Source: a virus
Length of the DNA stretch: 26,216 nucleotides
Direction: 5' to 3' (one strand)
Virus record (IMG/VR): IMGVR_UViG_3300042888_000548
Location: 1 to 26,216 of that record
Below the pieces are notes generated by a model, which ran no database searches, was not told where the DNA came from, and saw nothing but the letters and a program-made list of their open reading frames with translations. The translations under genes and the position numbers were made by a program. This document shows positions 6,728 to 13,766 of this stretch, in pieces (position 1 is the first letter of the stretch; every line of letters starts with the position of its first letter).

Positions 6728-7257
6728 TTGATAATCTCATCTTTGCCATATTGATCCCAATTAGTGAAGCGATCTCTTCCTAATAGGTCCTGCAGGTTAT
6801 GGCACCACACCCCAGGATTAGTTGCGTTAAAATCTTTGTCATCTATCTTTAATGTAGCATTATAGCCCAGTTGATTTAGATAAGGCAATTTTACACTGAT
6901 CTGCGGAATAAATCTACGCTTTTCTGTAAGACCGCTTTCAAGCAGTCCTTCTGTTTCTTTAACATCAAAGTCTAAGGTACACCAAAATCCATCTTCAGCA
7001 TCGAGACATACATAAATCATATTCTCCCAAGGACGCCACGTTGCTGAATCATTGACGCCTAGCGTTTTGAAACTTTGATTAGCTCCGAAGTAGATATGTT
7101 CGCATTTATGATTTCTCGCCAGTTCCATGATTACATACGGATCATGTTCGCCGACAACAAACAGAGTTTTCATTCCGTATGCAGGTGTATGTTCGATTTC
7201 TATTCCAGTGAAGAAAGTGATAGCATCAGTAACACCTGACTCGTAATTTCTTTTCAT
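6724..7257 (-). CDS. Conserved alpha/beta phage protein, unknown function
   Basis: 177 aa, soluble. Several hydrophobic strands alternate with helices (K-T-L-F-V-V-G, H-I-Y-F-G-A-N-Q-S-F, M-I-Y-V-C-L-D, F-W-C-T-L-D-F-D-V, I-P-Q-I-S-V-K-L-P-Y, N-A-T-L-K-I-D-D-K-D-F), which suggests a Rossmann- or barrel-like alpha/beta fold. I remember similar proteins in cyanophages without an assigned function. It has no C-x3-C-x2-C radical-SAM motif and no S-G-G-x-D-S loop, so it is not QueE or QueC, although it sits between the DpdA-like and QueD-like genes. Coupled by ATGA to both neighbours. Confidence 0.65.
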   Translation of the reverse strand: MKRNYESGVTDAITFFTGIEIEHTPAYGMKTLFVVGEHDPYVIMELARNHKCEHIYFGANQSFKTLGVNDSATWRPWENMIYVCLDAEDGFWCTLDFDVKETEGLLESGLTEKRRFIPQISVKLPYLNQLGYNATLKIDDKDFNATNPGVWCHNLQDLLGRDRFTNWDQYGKDEIIK

Positions 7258-7400
7258 CGTTTAAACCAGTTTTTGATTGAGTTGAGTAGATTGAGATATC
7301 TAAAATGATAGTCAGTTAGGAACGGAGTTCTATGAGGACACCGACCTTGTTGCCAATCGCAGTTGGTTGCAACCTCTTGACCGCATGTATTACATTTCAT
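7254..7400 (-). CDS. 48-aa zinc-ribbon-like peptide
   Basis: A short gene filling what otherwise looks like a gap. It starts MKCNTCGQEV, with C3-x2-C6, and continues N-C14-D-W-Q-Q-G-R-C21-P-H-R, giving a four-Cys (plus His23) metal site, then an aromatic/basic helix ending N-W-F-K-R. Both ends are ATGA overlaps (start on the YdcH-like gene, stop on the 177-aa gene), strong support for a real coupled gene. The C-D-W-Q-Q-G-R-C-P-H block recurs in small cyanophage proteins as I recall. Zinc binding is inferred; function unknown. Confidence 0.75.
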   Translation of the reverse strand: MKCNTCGQEVATNCDWQQGRCPHRTPFLTDYHFRYLNLLNSIKNWFKR

Positions 7401-7624
7401 AGTTCCAGCCCGTTTCTTTTTGCTTCTTGTTCTGCCTGTGCTTCTTGCATCACTGCTTCGTGTTTATGTTTAAGTATAACAATATCGTCCTTTAAACGCA
7501 ACCTCTGTTTCTTCAATTCTTCTATTTTTAGATCATCAAAGATACCAGTTTTCTCCATAGTATCTATTTGTTTGTCCAAAGCACGATGCGCTTCTTCTAG
7601 ATGCTTTATTCTATTTTGATACAT
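7397..7624 (-). CDS. YdcH/DUF465-like coiled-coil protein
   Basis: 75 aa, charged and helical throughout. The pattern H-L-E-E-A-H-R-A-L-D-K-Q-I-D followed by I-E-E-L-K-K-Q-R-L-R-L-K-D-D-I matches the YdcH/DUF465 family (E-H-x-x-L-d-x-x-I ... L-K-K-x-r-L-x-L-K-D-x-I), small antiparallel helical hairpins of unknown role in proteobacteria. The ribosome site AAGGAG lies 5 nt before the ATG. It follows the DpdA-like gene by 9 nt. Confidence 0.7.
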   Translation of the reverse strand: MYQNRIKHLEEAHRALDKQIDTMEKTGIFDDLKIEELKKQRLRLKDDIVILKHKHEAVMQEAQAEQEAKRNGLEL

Positions 7625-7633
7625 GTCAACTCC

Positions 7634-9244
7634 TTATTCGGCTACAAGACTATTTAGGTCGTCATCATCTGGATTTGCAAAATCAATCTCTCCAGCTTTT
7701 TTACCATCATCAAACTCAAACAAACTGCCAAAAGTATTTGCGGCGGGCCCACCTTGTAGTCGAGCACCTTCTAATGATTTCAAGAATAGTCCAGCAGTCT
7801 CAATCATGTCAAATGCTTCTGCTTTAGTTTTAGTATTGAATAGTTCTTCAACGAATGTGCCAAAGTAAAGAATTTTGTTTGGAACCCAATCGCTGAATTC
7901 AATTTCTTTCTTACCTTCGATGCTCTTCATACGCCAGTCTGGTTTAAATCTAGCACATTCAATGTCCATTAACTGTTGAGCACGTTGTACAGCTTTAATA
8001 TGACATTCGACATTATGACCCATCATTAATGCATAACTGAAACTATCCCAACTGGTCTTATTTGGAATCTTGCCTAACTTGTTTAGTTTGGGCACAGTAT
8101 GATAGTGTTCTGGATTTAGATGATCGAATTTCTTACCCGCTAATTCTTCATCAGTCTTACGAACACCGTAATCGTAATAGGCAATATCACCCATGGTCAA
8201 TCGACTTGCAAACTCACTTTCAAAAGGAAACGGAATGTCGTGACGCCCAGCAAGTGCTTTATTATCCGGAGCCTTGTCCATGATCACTGACCAACGCTTG
8301 TTAGTATGTTGTGCATTTGTATACACAAGTCCGTGAGCAGTGGCAATGAACGGACTTGCACAGTCAAAACTGATAGTAAGTTCTGGATTGATATGTTTAC
8401 GTATTTGTCTTTGAATCTGTGTTAGATAGCATGACCAGTCTAGCTGTGCAGTACCCAAGAAGTGAATCCAGTTCTTGCCGTCTAGCATACCTTCGTCACG
8501 CATAGTCATTAGACGTTTGAGGGTGATATCCATCTTGCACATATTAGCACCACCAAATGCCCAACCTTCAGCTTCACGTCCTGCATACTTGCCTTTGGGG
8601 TCGCTAAACTCTTTAACGCCAGCATACCATTTCTCAGCAGTATCCCAGTCTCCGCCTTGCAGAACATTAAGCCATTTGGTTTGACCTAACCGATTCATTA
8701 AGAAGTAATCGTTATTGTAGCGAGTCTTTTCTAGACAGTCTTCGAATGTTTTCAATCCAGTCTTTGGACTGTGAATATGATCACATGCCCATGTTGGAAC
8801 GTCCAACATCATGGACCAGTCAGCTGTAAGTTCCAACCACTCAAGAATCTTTTGACGAGTCTTAGTAGCTTCTGGACCTTCAAAGTTCAACCAGTCAAAC
8901 TTAAGAACACCTTTACCAATCTGATATCCACCTGAATCACCTAAAATCATTGTATTAGGTCGATCACGGTCTTGTATCATTGATTCTTGAGTCATTGACT
9001 TTTCAAGATCTAACTGTGCGTGACCTGCTGAATACAGAGCATACTTGTAGGTAAAGTATCCTTGATCAGCATTTAAGAAGTTCATGCCTTCAATGCCACG
9101 ATCAAATCCCGCAGGAATTCGATCTTTAGAAACAAATTCTTCTAGTCGTTGTTTTGCAACATAAGTTGAATAGAAAGAACTGATAGCTGGCAAATACACA
9201 GCATAGTCTTTCTGTAAAGGTGTTAGGTCAATTGGTTGTTTCAT
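7634..9244 (-). CDS. dpdA: DpdA-like 7-deazaguanine DNA transglycosylase (TGT superfamily)
   Basis: 536 aa. Motifs of the tRNA-guanine transglycosylase barrel appear in order: D103-S-G-G-Y-Q (like D-S-G-G-F-Q), M-L-D148-V-P, V-L-Q-G-G (194-198), W-A-F-G-G-A-N (228-234), H-F-L-G-T-A-Q-L-D (261-269), and F-D294-C-A-S-P-F, equivalent to the F-D-C-V-x-P segment holding the nucleophilic Asp. DpdA enzymes exchange guanine in DNA for preQ0 or derivatives. A phage gene beside polymerase and clamp, and sharing an operon with folE and a queD-like gene, suits DpdA better than tRNA TGT; the TGT zinc motif is not evident. Residues 503-511 (NTFGSLFEF) resemble the polymerase's clamp-binding tail. Overlaps the previous gene by 17 nt. 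Confidence 0.8.
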   Translation of the reverse strand: MKQPIDLTPLQKDYAVYLPAISSFYSTYVAKQRLEEFVSKDRIPAGFDRGIEGMNFLNADQGYFTYKYALYSAGHAQLDLEKSMTQESMIQDRDRPNTMILGDSGGYQIGKGVLKFDWLNFEGPEATKTRQKILEWLELTADWSMMLDVPTWACDHIHSPKTGLKTFEDCLEKTRYNNDYFLMNRLGQTKWLNVLQGGDWDTAEKWYAGVKEFSDPKGKYAGREAEGWAFGGANMCKMDITLKRLMTMRDEGMLDGKNWIHFLGTAQLDWSCYLTQIQRQIRKHINPELTISFDCASPFIATAHGLVYTNAQHTNKRWSVIMDKAPDNKALAGRHDIPFPFESEFASRLTMGDIAYYDYGVRKTDEELAGKKFDHLNPEHYHTVPKLNKLGKIPNKTSWDSFSYALMMGHNVECHIKAVQRAQQLMDIECARFKPDWRMKSIEGKKEIEFSDWVPNKILYFGTFVEELFNTKTKAEAFDMIETAGLFLKSLEGARLQGGPAANTFGSLFEFDDGKKAGEIDFANPDDDDLNSLVAE

Positions 9245-9593
9245 ATTCTCTCGATAAAATTGCTGTAAGTTCTAATCTTGTTTTTGCCTGTTCTAGTTGT
9301 TCTAATGCGATACGAACTGCTTCATTAGATGAAGCAAGTTTGTACCAATCATTTTCTTCTTGGCGCTTTTTACGAGCCCATTGTATAATGTCTAGCACAT
9401 CTTGATCTAGGCTTACGGTAGCGTAACTGCTAGATATTGTTTGCCAATTTGATCCGTTAAACACTTCTAGTTCGGTGTTGTGGATACGCATCATCCCAGT
9501 CATTGGGTTGCTTGAGTTTGGACCGACATATGGTAGGGCGGTATTTCCGCCACCAACCGTAATGCCTGTTACGCCTTGTAAACCTTTGATCAT
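9228..9593 (-). CDS. Conserved phage protein, unknown function
   Basis: 121 aa. The first half is Gly/Ser/Asn-rich beta (T-G-I-T-V-G-G-G-N-T-A-L-P-Y-V-G, then MRIHNTELEVFNGSNWQTI), a style common in phage structural or tail-tip proteins. The second half is a long charged helix (DIIQWARKKRQEENDWYKLA and more) likely to form a coiled coil. Its place between clamp and DpdA-like gene does not look structural. No family recognised. Confidence 0.6.
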   Translation of the reverse strand: MIKGLQGVTGITVGGGNTALPYVGPNSSNPMTGMMRIHNTELEVFNGSNWQTISSSYATVSLDQDVLDIIQWARKKRQEENDWYKLASSNEAVRIALEQLEQAKTRLELTAILSREYETTN

Positions 9594-9595
9594 AT

Positions 9596-10333
9596 TTAGG
9601 CAGCTTGTGCTGGGATGATATATTTGTAAGTAGCAAGTCCGCTATCTAGAGTGATCTGAATAGCACCTTCATTGCTCAACGACATCTTAGTGGTGTTGGT
9701 ATCTGCAATCTTAAGTATGCTCAAGATTGGCAACACAGGCCAAGTCCAACCGCGATCTAGTTTGCCTGCAACATTCTGTGCAAACACAAACTCACCGCCG
9801 TGTGTCGATGCATCACCGAATGTAAATTTAAGATTGCCGCCTTCTGTCTTGGCAAGAAATGTTGGATGCTCTGAGTTAGCACCTGCTTGGAAGTTAAATC
9901 GGAGCACAGAAGTCACTGATGGCTCAATTTCAACATCCCACTTAACACCACGAAACTTCACAGTCTTCATCTTTTCATTGATGATTTCTTGATTCATAAA
10001 GCGATAGTCGTTTTTAAAGTCGCCGTCTTTGTTTTCAAAGTGTAGACCCACTGGCATAGTTTCACCGTTGCGTTCTGCTGTGGTAATACTGATCTTTGCC
10101 CCTTCTTTGTACTCTGCACCTTCCAAGAGATATTTCAACTTGTTCAGTTGCGGCATACCAAACACACCGATCATATCTGGGTATGGATTAGCAGTTTCTG
10201 CCTCCATGATAACTGAACGGTCATCGGCCATTGAGTTAACAGTTGTGCCTTTATCTGTGCCTGTTACCTTGACTGTGGTCAAGAAGCCTAGATTCTGCGT
10301 ATGGCTAACGATGTCTTGTAAAATATCTTTCAT
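9596..10333 (-). CDS. 45: Sliding clamp (gp45-like processivity factor)
   Basis: 245 aa. It lies directly after the polymerase gene. The sequence reads as a clamp: repeated beta strands, G-V-F-G-M-P-Q-L-N-K-L-K-Y-L-L-E-G in the middle of the first domain, and a C-terminal strand GLATYKYIIPAQA like the ends of gp45 and PCNA subunits. Length is close to T4 gp45 (228 aa), so it would work as a trimer encircling DNA. The polymerase ends in a peptide of the gp45-binding type, which supports the call. Identity to T4 gp45 looks low. AGGAG lies 8 nt before the ATG within GAGAATTCTC, a small palindrome. Confidence 0.75.
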   Translation of the reverse strand: MKDILQDIVSHTQNLGFLTTVKVTGTDKGTTVNSMADDRSVIMEAETANPYPDMIGVFGMPQLNKLKYLLEGAEYKEGAKISITTAERNGETMPVGLHFENKDGDFKNDYRFMNQEIINEKMKTVKFRGVKWDVEIEPSVTSVLRFNFQAGANSEHPTFLAKTEGGNLKFTFGDASTHGGEFVFAQNVAGKLDRGWTWPVLPILSILKIADTNTTKMSLSNEGAIQITLDSGLATYKYIIPAQAA

Positions 10334-10356
10334 TGAGAATTCTCCTGTATATTAAG

Positions 10357-10385
10357 ATTATATTTAGATCTTGAGTAAAAAGCAA
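10357..10385 (-). promoter_or_regulatory. Possible sigma70-like promoter before the clamp gene
   Basis: On the minus strand TATAAT (10362-10357) is preceded after 17 nt by TTGCTT (10385-10380). The -10 is perfect but the -35 matches only three of six bases. It lies in the 60-nt gap between polymerase stop and clamp start, where an extra clamp promoter would be useful. Overlapping CTAAATAT is an imperfect late box. Confidence 0.35.
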
Positions 10386-10393
10386 CCGCTAAA

Positions 10394-13063
10394 TTACTCA
10401 AAATCAAACAATTTGTTAAATGTATTATCCGACCTTGTTGAACTGATGTCCCATTCCAATACACCAATAAGGTTTCCTAACTTTTCATCGATCACAGTGG
10501 TTTCCATTTCGGCATCGTTGAAAGGCAGATCCTTGAACCACTGCGGTAATCTCAGTTCGTCCACAGGATAGGCCACAGAAGTATACCCCATAGGATTGTC
10601 TTTGATCTTGCACACAATCACTTTCATGCCATCTACTACCTGCATTGAGTACTTGTCGTCCATCATTCGCTTCAAAGTGTTCCAATTTAATGAAGCTCTG
10701 ACATGTCCGGGCATGTTAGTCTTGCCTGCCTTCTTTTCTTTGGCAGCGTATTCTGTAATATTGTTAGCACGTTTGGGACTACCTTTCTCCCAACCCGGTC
10801 GAGTTTTAAACTCTGTGCGGAAATCGGTGATATATTGTAGGATCTCTTCTTTGGTCACGCCAGTTAGTGTCTTAGTCAACACTTCACTCAAGAAGTCTTG
10901 TATAACAACCGGGGTATCTGAACGCTTGAGATCAAGCCCCATCGCTTTAATTTTTCCTGGTTTGCCTTCTGTGTCTGCTCGTTTACCTTCTTTGTCGTAG
11001 TAGAGCACTGCGTATCGCTTTTTGGTAATGAACAGTCCTTTGCTTGCAACAATTTCGCGACCTGCTTTGATGACCTCGGCTCTAGCTCGGGGGACGTGGA
11101 ATGCATCTTGCATGAATTTGACAAATGTGCCATTGACTGTATCTCCTATGGTATCATAAAGTTCAACAACTGATTCTCTGTTCCAAGGAATCAGGCCTTT
11201 CTCAATGTCTTTTTTCAGTGTAGCATACGCTGAAAAATAACAAGAGTCTGTGTCACCGTATATGACCGCTTTGCCTACGTGGTCATACTCTCCGGTGATA
11301 ATTTCGTTAACTTTTGATGCCATGTGTTTGGCAATTTGTCGACCAGTTAGTGTAGTTGACTGACCAATTCTGTTATCAAAGAATCTACAGCCCGGATTTA
11401 AAATCGCACCATATAGACTGTTTAACAGAATCTTCTTGACCAACTGTCGCTTGTCCCAGTATTCTTCTTCAATCTTGTTGCCAGCTTGGATACATTCTCT
11501 CAGCTTAGCCTGCATTTCCTTACGTTCTTTGTACCAACGAGCCAGCAGTCCTGAAATCACGCCTTCGGTTTCATATGTGAATATAGTACCATTAGCTGAT
11601 ATCATCCAAGGTTGGTTGCTGTCAAATATAAGATCGTAGGCCTGAGCCGCACTCAGCGTATCCGACCCGCCACCTTCCCAATCGATATTGATTTCACGTC
11701 CCACTTCTTTGTTCATCACAGCAGAATATTCAAGACTACCGAATATACCTTCCCAGGCAGACGCAAATGATTTTCCTTTAGACATTTCAGCTGCAATATA
11801 GTCCTTGGTTCCATCCTGTCGCAACTGACCGACGATGGTTTCAGGGCCCATATTCAACGCTCGAATAGCACTAGGATAGAGACTATTAATGTCAAGAGAG
11901 CCAATCCACTCATGTATACCTTTCTTTGGATATGCAACGTAAGCACCAGCAGCTTGTGTGTCTCCGTGCTCTTCCATCTTTTTGCGATTAGGAACTATCA
12001 TACCTCTGCGGTGAGCTTCGTTAATAATAGCTTGTTCAGTTACTGCCACTGCTCCCATAGTGGTTGCCACTAACACTGTGTTTTCGTGTGCAATGGTATT
12101 AGCTAAGTCGATAAATTTTAATTTTCTATCAAGTTTTTCAAGAAGCATGCAGTCATTGATGTTGTATTCGATGAATGTTTTAAAATCATTGTTGTACAAT
12201 TGATCCAACGTGCCTTCATACTGTGTTTTGCGCTCGCCTAATTCATATTCAGCAATAGCATCTAATCGATAAGTGTGACGTTCTTCGTATGTGTACTTGC
12301 GATATAATTCTAGACTATCGATATGAACACGACCAATGAAGTCATAGGTGGTAGCAGTTTTACCAAACTTTTCGTATTCACGTTTCTTAGGTAAACAGTT
12401 CCATAGACAAAATCGTTTGGTATCTTCTTTGCTGAGAACTTTAGTAACTCGATTAACAGTATATGGAATATCAAAGCCCTCTGAATTCCAACCACTTAAT
12501 ACATCCGACTCTTGTATTAGATCCAAGAAAGTATTCAACATGTCTGCTTCGTTGTCAAACAGCATAGTGTTAGGAAATTCTGCGACTGCTTTAGTTGCTT
12601 CTTCCATGCTCAGTGTCTTGGGAGGAATCGCCAAACACACCATGGTCTGCATCCATTGTAGGTAAACAGCAATTGCAGTGATGGGCATAAATGGATCATC
12701 AGGTGATGCATATCCACGTTCCGGATCAAAGTCTACCTCGATGTCGAAAAATGCTACATTCAGTTTAGGAGCATCTTGATTAAGATAGTGATCTTCTAGA
12801 CATCGATAGATAGGATTAATATCTGACTCGTAGAGCCGTTTGTTTGAATGTATGGCAAGTTCTTTGCGATGCTCTTTGACATTCTTAGAACTAACTCTAC
12901 TTAAGGGTTCGCCCTTGATGGATTGGAACTTGCCTTTGGGGTCGTTGTAATAGAATATATGTCTGGCAGGATAATCTTTGAAATGCCTCTGCCCTTTGTC
13001 GTCACGCTCAACGACACGTATAATGTCATTGTCGCGATCGTAGTATGCGTCCACGAAACTCAT
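10394..13063 (-). CDS. 43: Family B DNA polymerase (gp43-like)
   Basis: 889 aa, close to T4 gp43 (898 aa). The 3'-5' exonuclease motifs are present: FDIEV (106-110), SGWNSEGFDIP (190-200), YNIND (300-304). Polymerase motifs follow: A, DINSLYPS (391-398); B, KILLNSLYG (544-552); C, YGDTDS (602-607), with all catalytic Asp residues. The last residues, NTFNKLFDF-E (880-889), are like the C-terminal clamp-binding peptide of T4/RB69 gp43. I chose the ATG at 13063 because AGGAG is 5 nt upstream and a gp43-type hairpin precedes it; an upstream in-frame ATG at 13093 would lie inside that hairpin region. It replicates the phage genome. Confidence 0.96.
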   Translation of the reverse strand: MSFVDAYYDRDNDIIRVVERDDKGQRHFKDYPARHIFYYNDPKGKFQSIKGEPLSRVSSKNVKEHRKELAIHSNKRLYESDINPIYRCLEDHYLNQDAPKLNVAFFDIEVDFDPERGYASPDDPFMPITAIAVYLQWMQTMVCLAIPPKTLSMEEATKAVAEFPNTMLFDNEADMLNTFLDLIQESDVLSGWNSEGFDIPYTVNRVTKVLSKEDTKRFCLWNCLPKKREYEKFGKTATTYDFIGRVHIDSLELYRKYTYEERHTYRLDAIAEYELGERKTQYEGTLDQLYNNDFKTFIEYNINDCMLLEKLDRKLKFIDLANTIAHENTVLVATTMGAVAVTEQAIINEAHRRGMIVPNRKKMEEHGDTQAAGAYVAYPKKGIHEWIGSLDINSLYPSAIRALNMGPETIVGQLRQDGTKDYIAAEMSKGKSFASAWEGIFGSLEYSAVMNKEVGREINIDWEGGGSDTLSAAQAYDLIFDSNQPWMISANGTIFTYETEGVISGLLARWYKERKEMQAKLRECIQAGNKIEEEYWDKRQLVKKILLNSLYGAILNPGCRFFDNRIGQSTTLTGRQIAKHMASKVNEIITGEYDHVGKAVIYGDTDSCYFSAYATLKKDIEKGLIPWNRESVVELYDTIGDTVNGTFVKFMQDAFHVPRARAEVIKAGREIVASKGLFITKKRYAVLYYDKEGKRADTEGKPGKIKAMGLDLKRSDTPVVIQDFLSEVLTKTLTGVTKEEILQYITDFRTEFKTRPGWEKGSPKRANNITEYAAKEKKAGKTNMPGHVRASLNWNTLKRMMDDKYSMQVVDGMKVIVCKIKDNPMGYTSVAYPVDELRLPQWFKDLPFNDAEMETTVIDEKLGNLIGVLEWDISSTRSDNTFNKLFDFE

Positions 13064-13068
13064 TTGTT

Positions 13069-13092
13069 CTCCTATGCAATTTACGGCTTGCA
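13069..13092 (-). promoter_or_regulatory. Putative translational operator hairpin of the DNA polymerase gene
   Basis: In the mRNA, UGCAA (13092-13088) pairs with UUGCA (13079-13075) to make a 5-bp stem closing an 8-nt loop GCCGUAAA, followed after one base by the AGGAG ribosome site (13073-13069) and AUG at 13063. A 5-bp stem with an 8-nt loop directly before the Shine-Dalgarno is the architecture of the T4 gp43 operator, where the polymerase represses its own translation. Loop sequence differs from T4. Confidence 0.6.
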
Positions 13093-13132
13093 AATACCAA
13101 TGTGCGGTTTATGGCCACGCCTGCCATCTATA

Positions 13133-13426
13133 TTATAACTTACTTATCATGTTTATCAGGCCAACTGTATCTATAGTGGTCAACAGGATGTAGTTAGCCA
13201 ACATCCCAAATGATTTCCTAGTATAAGCAGCCCAACCATACAAAGCACAACCGAGAATCCAGATAGGATATAAAATAAGTAAAGGTGGAGTGGGAACTGT
13301 AAGAGCCATGACCAGGCTACACCCAATACTGATAGCCCAAGCAAGCAGCTCAATAATAAAACGGAACTTGTTACTGCGCCAATCATCTCGAATCCAATCA
13401 AAAGTTGGTTTTAATAATTCATTCAT
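13133..13426 (-). CDS. Small inner-membrane protein, three predicted helices
   Basis: 97 aa. Hydrophobic segments at about 24-43, 48-67 and 74-92, separated by short turns; the N-terminus (M-N-E-L-L-K-P-T-F-D-W-I-R-D-D-W) is amphipathic. From memory, similar proteins occur in marine T4-type phages near polymerase, without a known role. A small transporter or a replication membrane anchor are both possible. Coupled to the DsbA-like gene by an ATGA overlap. Confidence 0.65.
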   Translation of the reverse strand: MNELLKPTFDWIRDDWRSNKFRFIIELLAWAISIGCSLVMALTVPTPPLLILYPIWILGCALYGWAAYTRKSFGMLANYILLTTIDTVGLINMISKL

Positions 13427-13683
13427 TCAGGCAGTTTTTTTGTTACACCGAGGATCATTTCGATCTCGTTCCACTCTGCTTCGTGATCTTTCCAATTGTC
13501 TTTGTGTGCAATGCGGATTGCCTTGTTGATCCAACTAGGTTTGATCTGTAATTCTTCTGCGACAGCATTTACAGTTTCTTTGAGACCTTCTTGTAGATCT
13601 TCAACTTCTCGCAGAACATTTGATCCTTCGTTAATCAATCTTTCTAATTTGGCTTTTTCTTCTGGCCCGTACATTTTTGTCAT
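13423..13683 (-). CDS. dsbA: DsbA-like double-stranded DNA-binding protein
   Basis: 86 aa, helical and charged. The pattern L-I-N-E-G...E-V-E-D-L-Q-E-G-L-K-E-T-V-N-A-V-A-E-E-L-Q-I-K-P-S-W-I-N-K-A-I-R-I-A-H-K resembles T4 DsbA, a small protein that binds DNA near late promoters (there: ...I-R-A-K-D-E-L-G-V-D...F-N-R-L-L-x-L-Y-H-K). It is the first gene after a consensus promoter, with AGGAG 7 nt before the ATG, so it is probably expressed early and strongly. Similarity to T4 is modest; a general DNA-binding regulator is the safer reading. Confidence 0.6.
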   Translation of the reverse strand: MTKMYGPEEKAKLERLINEGSNVLREVEDLQEGLKETVNAVAEELQIKPSWINKAIRIAHKDNWKDHEAEWNEIEMILGVTKKLPE

Positions 13684-13703
13684 TTGTTCTCTCCTATACG
13701 ACT

Positions 13704-13732
13704 ATTATATAGCCATAAAAAAAGCCAGTCAA
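13704..13732 (-). promoter_or_regulatory. Strong sigma70-type promoter for the replication operon
   Basis: Minus-strand TTGACT (13732-13727), a 17-nt spacer, then perfect TATAAT (13709-13704); predicted start near 13697, about 14 nt before the DsbA-like ATG with its AGGAG site in between. The -35 box spans the loop and 3' arm of the terminator hairpin, and the terminator's T-run forms most of the spacer. No host-independent factor would be needed, so this is an early promoter read by host RNA polymerase. Confidence 0.88.
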
Positions 13733-13749
13733 CCTATGACTGGCCTTTT
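13717..13749 (-). terminator. Rho-independent terminator after the head-protein cluster
   Basis: Minus-strand GCCAGTC (13744-13738) pairs perfectly with GACTGGC (13730-13724) across a 7-nt loop; AAAA/TTTT pairs extend the stem beyond one A-C mismatch. Seven Ts (13723-13717) follow. It ends transcription coming from the gene that stops at 13767 and shields the early operon from late transcription. Confidence 0.9.
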
Positions 13750-13766
13750 AACACTTTTTGGTTAAA

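Noticed and set aside
6724-7257. The 177-aa protein as QueE or QueC
   Set aside because: No C-x3-C-x2-C radical-SAM motif and no S-G-G-x-D-S ATP loop.
7634-9244. The DpdA-like protein as an ordinary tRNA-guanine transglycosylase
   Set aside because: The clustered TGT zinc-site cysteines are not evident, the length is over 500 aa, and the gene sits in the replication operon; kept only as the second choice.
13111-13127. Inverted repeat ATGGC...GCCAT in the polymerase leader
   Set aside because: A 5-bp stem without a T-run, so not a terminator; it may belong to the leader structure but shows nothing more.
13132-13137. TATAAT upstream of the polymerase gene
   Set aside because: No acceptable -35 box at 16-18 nt (CCTGAT at 17), and no MotA-type box; likely chance in an A/T-rich gap.
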